Of a DNA stretch of 64,000 nt, positions 56,943 through 64,000 are shown one piece after another (position 1 is the first letter of the stretch; every line of letters begins with the position of its first letter). The notes beneath the pieces were generated by a model, which saw only the letters and a program-made list of their open reading frames with translations, was not told the DNA's origin and searched no databases. Source of the DNA: Delftia sp. PS-11 (GTDB lineage: Bacteria; Pseudomonadota; Gammaproteobacteria; Burkholderiales; Burkholderiaceae_C); contig NZ_JACSYA010000016.1 of NCBI RefSeq assembly GCF_029870285.1, positions 1-64,000 on the forward strand. Direction: 5' to 3'. The position numbers were made by a program, and so were the translations under genes.

Positions 56943-57981
56943 GGCCCTGCGCCGGTATGCGGTCGGGGTGCATTGCGCCGGCCAGGGCCCTGGCCCGTGC
57001 AATGTTGCGTGGCCCTGGGGTGGCCTCGGCATAGCTCATCACGAAAAAGCGCTGCTCGCGGATGGCTTCGACGCCAGCGAGCTCCGGTTTGGAGCGCAGG
57101 AAATCGATCTTACCCTGGGCGTTGGGCTGGCCGTAGTCGATGATCACGATCCACTGGGGGTTGCGCTGCACCACGTCCTCCCAGTTGCCTGCCGGCCAGT
57201 TGCTGGCAATGTCATCGAAGATGTTGCGTCCGCCAGCCTCATCGATCATGGCCCGTGGCATGCCATAGCGGCCCACGGTCACGGGAATGTCACGTCCGCT
57301 GTCATAGACGAAGACACGGGGGCGTTCACTGTCTTGCAGTCCCTGCATGCGCTGGCGCAAATCCTGCAGATTGCCCTCCAGCCCCTGTACCAGCTGCGAT
57401 GCATGTGCGTCGATGCGGAAAATGCGGCCCAGATTGCGCAGGTCGGTCAGTCCATCTTCCAGTGCCACCTGGCTTCGCGGCCCGACACGGATGCAGGATT
57501 CGGACAGGACGTAGGAAGCGATGCCATGGCGCTCCAGCAGTTCGGGGGTCACCTGGCCTTGTCGGAATCCGTAGCTCCAGCCGCCGAAGACGAAGTCCGC
57601 AGAAGCCCCCACAATGGCTTCCAGGTTCATCTCTCGTTCGGCGAGCCGTGGAACGCGTTCGAGCTGCCCGCGCAGTGCCGGATCGATTTCCTTGGCTGCC
57701 GTGATGCCGCTGTACCCCACGAGCCGGTCGCCCAGGCCCAGAAAGAGGAACATCTCGGTGATGTTCACATCGTGCGTCACAGCCCGCTTCGGCGCGCTGG
57801 CGTAGCGCACCGGGCTGCCACAGACATCGACCGTGACAGCCTGTACAGCATCGGCTGCCGCAGCATCGGCTGCCGCAGCGCTGGCTGTCGACGCTTGCGG
57901 CGCCGCTGCCTCGTTGCGTGAACAGCCGCCCAGCAACAAGGCGGCAGTCAGGCAGGCGGCATGCAAGTGCAGGCGCACCAT
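56929..57981 (-). CDS. btuF: Periplasmic binding lipoprotein, vitamin B12 uptake
   Basis: 350 residues. Lipoprotein signal with lipobox LLLGGC (Cys20), an Ala/Asp linker encoded partly by a 15-base tandem duplication (57846-57875), then the class III binding-protein fold of the BtuF/FepB family: RAVTHDVNITEMFLFLGLGDRLVGYSG (in part), FVFGGWSYGFRQG, PRVFVYDSGRD and the aromatic NPQWIVIIDYG. It hands the ligand to BtuCD. The B12 assignment depends on the riboswitch; iron-siderophore is the alternative. Confidence 0.88.
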   Translation of the reverse strand: MVRLHLHAACLTAALLLGGCSRNEAAAPQASTASAAAADAAAADAVQAVTVDVCGSPVRYASAPKRAVTHDVNITEMFLFLGLGDRLVGYSGITAAKEIDPALRGQLERVPRLAEREMNLEAIVGASADFVFGGWSYGFRQGQVTPELLERHGIASYVLSESCIRVGPRSQVALEDGLTDLRNLGRIFRIDAHASQLVQGLEGNLQDLRQRMQGLQDSERPRVFVYDSGRDIPVTVGRYGMPRAMIDEAGGRNIFDDIASNWPAGNWEDVVQRNPQWIVIIDYGQPNAQGKIDFLRSKPELAGVEAIREQRFFVMSYAEATPGPRNIARARALAGAMHPDRIPAQGHGTH

Positions 57982-57986
57982 GGTGG

Positions 57987-60089
57987 TCAGAACCTGATAT
58001 GGGCCGTGATCTCGAAACTGCGGCCCTGCCCGACGAGAAACTGGCTGCCGTAGCTGGAGCCGACATAGAACCTGTCGGCCAGATTGCGGCCAATCAGGCT
58101 CAGCGTAGTGCGCTGATCCATCTGCCAGCTGAGCGCGGCATCAGCCACGGTATAGGCCGGCAGAACAACGCTGTTGGCGTTGTTGGCGAATCTGTCGCCC
58201 ACATGGCGCAGGCCTAAAGAGGCCTGCCATGCGCCCACGCGGTAGTGTCCCCACAGGTTGGCGGTGGTCCTGGGAACATTCAGCGGGCGGTTGCCTGCAC
58301 GATTGCCGCCAGCCTCGATGAGCTGGTCGAACCTGGCATCCACATACGCCAGATTCCCCTCCAGCCGCAGTGCGGGCGTGGCCTGGAACATGGCCGTGAA
58401 CTCCGCGCCGCGCGAGGACTGGCGGCCGCCCTGGATGGAGATGGCGGGGCGCTCCGGATCGCGGGTGATGATGTCGTCTTTTTTGATATCGAACACGGCC
58501 AGCGTCCATTCGCCGCGTCCGCCAGCCACTTGCTGCTTGATACCTACCTCGGCCTGGCGCCCTTTGCTCAGTGCATAGGAGCGGTTGGCCAGATTCAGGG
58601 AAACCAGACTGGTGACAGGATCATGGCCCATGCTGACCTGGCCATAGACATGGGTATTGCCCGCCAGCGCATAGGTCAGGCCCAGCCGCCAGGAGTTGGC
58701 GCCCAGCGTCTTGTCGAAATCAGTGCCCGCCACCAGTTCGTGGCGCGCAAAGCTGTAGACATCGCGGCGCAGTCCTGCCATGGCCAGCCAGCGGTCATTG
58801 ATGCGCCATGCATCCTCCAGGTAAAGCGCATGCTGGGTGACGCCGGTTTCTGTCTTGGGCGCCGTGACATCCGGACTGGCCCAGCTGCCATGCACGGGAT
58901 CCCAGGCAGAAACCGTGGAAGCGCCGCCGTACGGCGAGTTGTTGGACAGCCGCAGGTTGATGCGCGCGGCCTCCCAGCCCATGGCAACCTGGTGCGCACC
59001 CCAGTCCATGTTCAGACCCAGGCGATTGCCGGTCTGCTCCAGGTCATGCAAAATTTCCAGGTAGTCCGAACGCGCCACGGTGGCGGTGCGAGGGTTGAAA
59101 GCATAGGACTCAATGTTGCGCCAACGGCGGTCAGACTGCACGTGGTAGAGCTCGTTGCGCACCGTCAGCCAGTCATTGGCCTTCCATTGCAGTTTGGCGC
59201 GCATGCGCTCATCTACATAGCGCACGATACTGTCATCGGCGTTGTAGTTGATATCGCGCAGCGACTGCACCACCTTGCCATCCACGCCCGGAGTACCCCA
59301 GTAGCGGCTGGGATTTTGCACGCTGCGGTCGGCAATCAGATCCACCTGAAGCTCGCTGGTCGGCTGAAAACGCAGCGTGCTCATGAACTTGCCGCTGCGC
59401 GAGTTGTCCAGATCGCGCTCCCCAGCGCTGCGGGTGGTGTAGCTGTCGATGCGGTAGCTGGCGTAAGTGCCCAGAGCACCCGTGGCACCCAGCCCCAGGC
59501 GCAGCGTATCGTTCGAGCCAGCTCCCAGCAATACTTCAGCCGAACTGGTGCGGCTGGGCTGCTTGCGCACGGCGTTGACAGTTGCGCCCATGGTGCCGCT
59601 GCCATACATCAGCGACGCAGGGCCGCGCAGCACGTCGATGCGCTCGTAGCCCCAGCTGTCGCCAGGGTAGGCTGTCGTGCCCGCAGCAACCCCCAGCACC
59701 ATGCCGTCTTCTGCAACGCCGACAGAGTTCACGCCATAAAAACCCCGGCTGCTGAAGGCCAGGCCACCATTGCCAGGGGTGCCACCAGCGCTGAGCCCCA
59801 CAGTCCGTGTGATGGCCTCTACAACGCCGTAGTCCGCCCGCTCCAGCATCTGCTCGGCAGATACGCCGTCCACGCTGGCTGGCACCTCCTGGTTTGATAC
59901 GCCGGTATGGCTTGCCGCAGATGCTGGCAGTGCCAGCATACGGCCTGTGTGATCGGCCTGGCCGGATACCTGGACCAAGGGTAAAACGGTTTGCGCATGC
60001 GCTGGCATGCAGGAAAAAGCGCAGGCCAGGGCCAGCGGGCTCAGCCGGTACAGCACAGACCCGCGTGCGCGGGAAATCGAGAAATGCAT
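57987..60089 (-). CDS. btuB: TonB-dependent outer membrane receptor, vitamin B12
   Basis: About 700 residues. Signal peptide to about residue 33 (ending SCMPAHAQT), then the TonB-box and plug region: NQEVPASVDGVSAEQMLERAD, RGFYGVNSVGVAEDG, RIDVLRGPASLMYGSGTMGATVNAVRK in parts, which is the plug consensus; then a 22-strand barrel ending in a C-terminal phenylalanine (EITAHIRF), typical of outer membrane proteins. The plug resembles siderophore receptors more than E. coli BtuB, but the cobalamin riboswitch directly upstream argues for a cobalamin ligand. First gene of the operon. Confidence 0.88.
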   Translation of the reverse strand: MHFSISRARGSVLYRLSPLALACAFSCMPAHAQTVLPLVQVSGQADHTGRMLALPASAASHTGVSNQEVPASVDGVSAEQMLERADYGVVEAITRTVGLSAGGTPGNGGLAFSSRGFYGVNSVGVAEDGMVLGVAAGTTAYPGDSWGYERIDVLRGPASLMYGSGTMGATVNAVRKQPSRTSSAEVLLGAGSNDTLRLGLGATGALGTYASYRIDSYTTRSAGERDLDNSRSGKFMSTLRFQPTSELQVDLIADRSVQNPSRYWGTPGVDGKVVQSLRDINYNADDSIVRYVDERMRAKLQWKANDWLTVRNELYHVQSDRRWRNIESYAFNPRTATVARSDYLEILHDLEQTGNRLGLNMDWGAHQVAMGWEAARINLRLSNNSPYGGASTVSAWDPVHGSWASPDVTAPKTETGVTQHALYLEDAWRINDRWLAMAGLRRDVYSFARHELVAGTDFDKTLGANSWRLGLTYALAGNTHVYGQVSMGHDPVTSLVSLNLANRSYALSKGRQAEVGIKQQVAGGRGEWTLAVFDIKKDDIITRDPERPAISIQGGRQSSRGAEFTAMFQATPALRLEGNLAYVDARFDQLIEAGGNRAGNRPLNVPRTTANLWGHYRVGAWQASLGLRHVGDRFANNANSVVLPAYTVADAALSWQMDQRTTLSLIGRNLADRFYVGSSYGSQFLVGQGRSFEITAHIRF

Positions 60090-60206
60090 TTCGAACACCA
60101 GTCTTCGACCGCCTGATGCGAAAGCAAGCCACGGGCACTTCTCCATCCCGCAAGGGAGGATCGAAAACCGGGCATTGCCATCTGCACCCCGCAGACAGTC
60201 GAGAAA

Positions 60207-60225
60207 GCGCCTGCCAGGCAGGCGC
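60207..60225 (-). terminator. GC hairpin after the riboswitch, possible expression platform
   Basis: GCGCCTGCC (60207-60215) and GGCAGGCGC (60217-60225) pair perfectly; on the minus strand the stem is followed by TTTCTC. It lies directly between the B12 box and the btuB start, where a ligand-controlled terminator would be. Confidence 0.55.
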
Positions 60226-60231
60226 GAAACA

Positions 60232-60520
60232 CATCAGGCCGGTCTCCGGGCTCACAAGCGGCGGCAGAGCAGGGCGCTCATCCCGCCGGTATTCCGTCTT
60301 CCCAGCCCATGCGCACGGCTGCTGATGCAGCGCACGCCATGGCCCAGTGACGGCCCGCTGTCACCGGCAAAAGGCCGGCAGGCGGGCATGGAACACCTTG
60401 ACTTGTCTACCGTTGCGGGGGCAGCCAAGGCATATGCAGCGGGCACACACGAAGCGCGCTGGCTGCAGTCACCTTGTTCCCGTTTCATCCACATGGCGGA
60501 CATATGGACACCTGATGCAC
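60232..60520 (-). promoter_or_regulatory. Cobalamin riboswitch ahead of btuB
   Basis: On the minus strand, in order: GGTGTCC (60513-60507), GAAACGGGAAC and AAGGTGA, GGCTGCCCCCGCAACGGTA (around 60425), GTCACTGG, TGGGAAGACGG, and the B12 box GAGCCCGGAGACCGGCC (around 60253-60237). These are the ordered conserved blocks of the adenosylcobalamin riboswitch. Cobalamin binding would shut down the uptake operon. Confidence 0.92.
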
Positions 60521-60577
60521 GGATGCCTTTGCAGGCGGGGCATTATAGCCAGCAGCCTGCAACGCCAGTCCCTGGCG

Positions 60578-61645
<1,068 letters not shown>

Positions 61646-61675
61646 TGCGAAATCCTGCGATACCTTACGATGCCT

Positions 61676-62236
61676 TCAGTGTGAAGCCCCAGACGATCGC
61701 ATGCACTCCGGTTCTTGCTCCGCAATTTTGCGTTCATGTTCCAGCAGCCATTGCTTGCGCGCCAGCCCGCCGGCGTAGCCGGTCAGCGACCGGTCGCTGC
61801 CGACCACCCTATGACACGGAACAACGATGGCCAGAGGATTGGCGCCGTTGGCCGCGCCCACTGCACGCGCGGCATCAGGCCGGCCCGCGCGCGCAGCCAA
61901 TTCACGGTAAGTGACCGTCTGCCCGGCGGGAATGGCTTGCAGCAACAGCCAGATCTGACGCTGGAAGTTCGTACCGCCCAGGCCAATGTCAAGCCCATGG
62001 ATGGCATCCAGATCTCCGCCGAAGTACGCCTGCATGGCTCTGGCCGCATCTGACGCCTGTGCCGAATCAACCAGCTTTGGCAGACCCCGTGGATATTGCC
62101 TGCGCAACAGCGAATGCATACGCGCCTCACAATCGAGCCATTCGATGGCGCGCAGGCGCTGTCTGGCATCGCTGGCAATGAGCATCTCCCCCAGCGGAGT
62201 GGATAGCCGCTCCAGTGTCCATACCGTGATATCCAT
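61676..62236 (-). CDS. ogt: Methylated-DNA-[protein]-cysteine S-methyltransferase
   Basis: 186 residues. N-terminal RNase-H-like domain and C-terminal DNA-binding domain with NFQRQIWLLLQAIPAGQTVTY, ARAVGAANGANPLAIVVPCHRVVG and the acceptor Cys141. It removes O6-methylguanine lesions by irreversible transfer to that cysteine. It lies between alkB and ada, 30 bases from the latter, and is probably in one operon with them. It is a second such enzyme beside the C-terminal domain of Ada. Confidence 0.94.
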   Translation of the reverse strand: MDITVWTLERLSTPLGEMLIASDARQRLRAIEWLDCEARMHSLLRRQYPRGLPKLVDSAQASDAARAMQAYFGGDLDAIHGLDIGLGGTNFQRQIWLLLQAIPAGQTVTYRELAARAGRPDAARAVGAANGANPLAIVVPCHRVVGSDRSLTGYAGGLARKQWLLEHERKIAEQEPECMRSSGASH

Positions 62237-62251
62237 GGTGCGGGTCCGGCC

Positions 62252-62902
62252 TCAGCCAGCCTTTCTCAGCGTGAAATTGATGCGCTGGCGGCCCACAACA
62301 GGATGGGCGTGATCCCGCAGAGGCAGGACGCCGTGGTAGCGCAGCCGGTCCTGCCCGCCCCAGACCAGCACATCGCCATGGCTCAGATCCCAGCGTTGCA
62401 GCCGGTCCGTACGTGCGTGTCCTCCGAACAGAAATGTGGCGGTCATGCCCAGCGAGACTGAAACGATGGGTGCATTCAGATCCCGCTCGTCACGGTCCTG
62501 ATGCAGCGACAGGCGTGCACCGGGCACATAGCGGTTGATCAGGCACGCATCGGGCGAAAAACCGTCGAACCCGGCCTCGGCCGCAGCTTCACATGCCAGT
62601 TGCGCAAGCACAGCAGGCATGGCTGGCCAAGGCTGGCCAGTGCCCGGATCCACGCTGCTGTAGCGGTAGCCATAGCGATCACTGATCCAGCCCTGGCCGC
62701 CGCAATTGGTCAACGCCACCGACATGACCCGTCCACCAGGCGTATGCATGTGGCGAAAGGGCGCTTGAGCTTGTACGTGGGCCAGTGCCTGCAGCAATGC
62801 TCCCGCACGGTCCAGCGCCATGCCGCGCAGCAGCAACGCCTGGGCCCCGATATGTTGCATGGCCGGAGCCGCAAGATCGGCAAAAAGATCCATGGTGGTC
62901 AT
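62252..62902 (-). CDS. alkB: AlkB, Fe(II)/2-oxoglutarate DNA repair dioxygenase
   Basis: 216 residues from the ATG at 62902 (MTTMDLFADL), the exact E. coli AlkB length. Iron ligands His134, Asp136 (LSLHQDRDE) and His190 (RYHGVLPL), and 2-oxoglutarate arginines in GRQRINFTLR. It oxidatively removes 1-methyladenine and 3-methylcytosine. Upstream of ogt and ada on the same strand. The longer ORF to 62968 is less likely. Confidence 0.95.
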   Translation of the reverse strand: MTTMDLFADLAAPAMQHIGAQALLLRGMALDRAGALLQALAHVQAQAPFRHMHTPGGRVMSVALTNCGGQGWISDRYGYRYSSVDPGTGQPWPAMPAVLAQLACEAAAEAGFDGFSPDACLINRYVPGARLSLHQDRDERDLNAPIVSVSLGMTATFLFGGHARTDRLQRWDLSHGDVLVWGGQDRLRYHGVLPLRDHAHPVVGRQRINFTLRKAG

Positions 62903-63036
62903 CCGGCATTCTCTACGGTAACTGCTGAAGCCGCCAAGCCCGTGAGGGCTGGGCAAGATGCGTGTCATGGGAGCTAGTGGAGCTCAATGCGTTTGATATT
63001 AAACATAATATACATTGTATCGATCAGAAAACCGCC

Positions 63037-63061
63037 TAAAAATGGAGCCTGTTAAGGCTCC
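63037..63061 (-). terminator. Rho-independent terminator of the small two-gene unit
   Basis: GGAGCCT (63044-63050), loop GTTA, AGGCTCC (63055-63061); on the minus strand it is followed by ATTTTTA. It closes the two small minus-strand genes located just upstream. Confidence 0.8.
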
Positions 63062-63151
63062 CAGCGGTAGTATTCACTAACAACGCCCTCTAGCAGAAAC
63101 TTGAATCTCGTTGACGCACGGTTTGGACTCTAGGGTGCAAGATGCGATCTG

Positions 63152-63325
63152 TCAACTACTACACAACTGACCATAAGGTCTCCAAGCCGCGCCAGTGCTC
63201 AAAAGTAGCCCCAAACCCACCGCTGCCAGCACCAACCCCGACACCTCGCCAGCCGCATCGAGCAGCACACCCGCCAAAATTAAACATAACAGCAAAAAAC
63301 CGCCACGCGACAGCCTGCTACCCAT
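63152..63325 (-). CDS. Small predicted membrane protein, second gene of a tiny operon
   Basis: 57 residues from the ATG at 63325: MGSRLSRGGFLLLCLILAGV then a short loop and VSGLVLAAVGLGLLLS, so two hydrophobic segments with a basic N-terminus inside. The start overlaps the stop of the preceding gene by 8 bases, which suggests coupled translation. No family recognised. Longer in-frame starts exist but would read through the first gene. Confidence 0.5.
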   Translation of the reverse strand: MGSRLSRGGFLLLCLILAGVLLDAAGEVSGLVLAAVGLGLLLSTGAAWRPYGQLCSS

Positions 63326-63602
63326 CCTGACGCACCCCAGCACTGACCATCTCACCATACTCCCGAACCGCCGCTGGACACACCAGCACCATCGCCCGCG
63401 CTGGCGGGCGAACCGCCAGGAACACGACCAAATGCGCAAACCTCAACCCGTACCAGGCCGTACGCAACGTGATACGCCCACCGCATAAGGCCCGAATCAC
63501 ATTCCAGCGATGCTCCAGCCTGTGACGCCATGGCCTCGATCGCCACAAGCTCAAGCGCTCGTACTGATCCAGATCGCACCTGGCCAAGTCTTGATGCTTC
63601 AT
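63318..63602 (-). CDS. Small hypothetical protein, first gene of a tiny operon
   Basis: 94 residues, starting MKHQDLARCDLDQYERLSLW. A good GAGGG lies 6 bases before the ATG. The N-terminal half is basic and Arg/Trp-rich; residues about 55-78 are hydrophobic (FAHLVVFLAVRPPARAMVLV), so a membrane or membrane-adjacent protein is likely. The unit has a clear terminator downstream. I do not recognise it. The overlapping 96-residue frame in another phase (63352-63642) lacks a good ribosome site. Confidence 0.55.
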   Translation of the reverse strand: MKHQDLARCDLDQYERLSLWRSRPWRHRLEHRWNVIRALCGGRITLRTAWYGLRFAHLVVFLAVRPPARAMVLVCPAAVREYGEMVSAGVRQDG

Positions 63603-63798
63603 GTGTACCCTCGTAAGTTGTTGAATTTAATTGCGATATCAAAAAAATAAGCTTGGTTCTACACCGTCTTGAGCACTAGGTTGCCTGGTCTCGGTGCTGG
63701 CTTGGATTTGCCATTCCAGCCGTGTTCCACAAGTAATAGTTATTTTTAGTAACTATGTGCTACCACAAGAGAGTCCGCAGAAAAGCAACAACACGAGC

Positions 63799-63830
63799 GA
63801 AGTTCAGTGCCATATGTCGTTCTGAACTTC
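63799..63830. repeat. Inverted repeat in the promoter region of the last chemoreceptor gene
   Basis: GAAGTTCAG (63799-63807) and CTGAACTTC (63822-63830), 14-base spacer, 38 bases before the ATG. A smaller ATAGTTA / TAACTAT pair lies at 63736-63756. They could be operators or small hairpins. Confidence 0.5.
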
Positions 63831-63868
63831 TTGGTTACGATTCGTGAGTTTGTGTGTGAAATCTGACT

Positions 63869-64000
63869 ATGTATCTTCGATCACTATCCATACGCGCTCG
63901 TCTGACAACTGCCTTCTGCGTGCTTCTTGCGTTCATTTTGCTGGTTGGGGGCATCGGTGCGCTTCAGATCAAGCGCGTGCAGTTCAACGCCAACGACCTG
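63869..64000 (+). CDS. Methyl-accepting chemotaxis protein, N-terminus only
   Basis: 44 codons before the window ends, in frame: MYLRSLSIRARLTTAFCVLL, then AFILLVGGIGALQIKRVQFNANDL in part. A basic start followed by one hydrophobic helix and a polar stretch is the usual N-terminus of a four-helix-bundle chemoreceptor (compare SIRARLTTAF in many Comamonadaceae receptors). The remaining domains are outside the window. Confidence 0.75.
   Translation, partial: MYLRSLSIRARLTTAFCVLLAFILLVGGIGALQIKRVQFNANDL

Noticed and set aside
58245..59897. 550-codon plus-strand reading frame opposite btuB
   Set aside because: Mirror of the receptor gene, no recognisable domain.

Overview
The window looks like chromosome of a beta-proteobacterium of the family Comamonadaceae, most likely Comamonas or a close relative. 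The signs are high GC, a Bug-type binding protein, intracellular PHB depolymerase, a dapC-dapD-pilU-dapE-prmB block, Entner-Doudoroff gluconate use with a TRAP transporter, and many scattered chemoreceptors. The genus is inferred from protein content only; no rRNA or tRNA gene was seen.

Layout. 0-4.5 kb: two LysR regulators divergent from an L-fuconate dehydratase and a Bug binding protein. 4.6-10.3 kb (minus strand): dapC-dapD, a terminator, pilU, dapE, prmB. 10.5-15.2 kb: a chemoreceptor with a C-terminal Cache domain, an orphan RnfB-like ferredoxin, phaZ and dusA. 15.3-17 kb: a small AT-richer patch beside dusA with a broken phage-type integrase, two unknown small genes and an H-NS-like gene; it looks like the scar of a dusA-integrated island. 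17-22 kb: a LysR regulator divergent from dabB-dabA, a bicarbonate/CO2 accumulation system. 22.4-25.4 kb: a glutathione transferase, an flxA-like gene with a sigma-28-like promoter, and a chemoreceptor flanked by two copies of a palindromic repeat. 25.5-33.2 kb: a GntR/FCD regulator divergent from scpA-meaB-pccB-pccA (propionyl-CoA to succinyl-CoA). 33.3-34.3 kb: cheV. 34.4-41.6 kb: gluconate regulon (LacI-type repressor, gntK, TRAP transporter, edd, eda) with two GATAGCGCTATC operators. 41.7-46.5 kb: a DUF218 protein, a methylmalonyl-CoA-epimerase-like VOC protein, a UvrD-like helicase and bioB. 46.5-48.9 kb: a complete tyrosine recombinase divergent from a KfrA-like coiled-coil DNA-binding protein, with a striking operator between them. 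48.9-54.3 kb: a dCache chemoreceptor, a NylB-like serine hydrolase, a zinc-less alcohol dehydrogenase and its divergent LysR regulator. 54.3-60.5 kb: a cobalamin-riboswitch-controlled vitamin B12 uptake operon (btuB, F, C, D plus a degenerate CbiX/ferredoxin protein). 60.6-62.9 kb: the alkylation repair operon alkB-ogt-ada, whose Ada has lost most of its zinc cysteines. 63-64 kb: two tiny overlapping genes with their own terminator, then the start of a fourth chemoreceptor that runs off the window.

How it fits together. Propionyl-CoA carboxylase needs biotin (bioB is present) and makes (S)-methylmalonyl-CoA; the VOC protein is a candidate epimerase; ScpA needs adenosylcobalamin, is serviced by MeaB, and the B12 would come in through the riboswitch-controlled Btu operon. 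The gluconate genes form a self-contained import, phosphorylation and Entner-Doudoroff module. Most of the rest is core housekeeping. The least explained parts are the recombinase/KfrA pair, the dusA scar, the Ada variant and the small operon at 63 kb.
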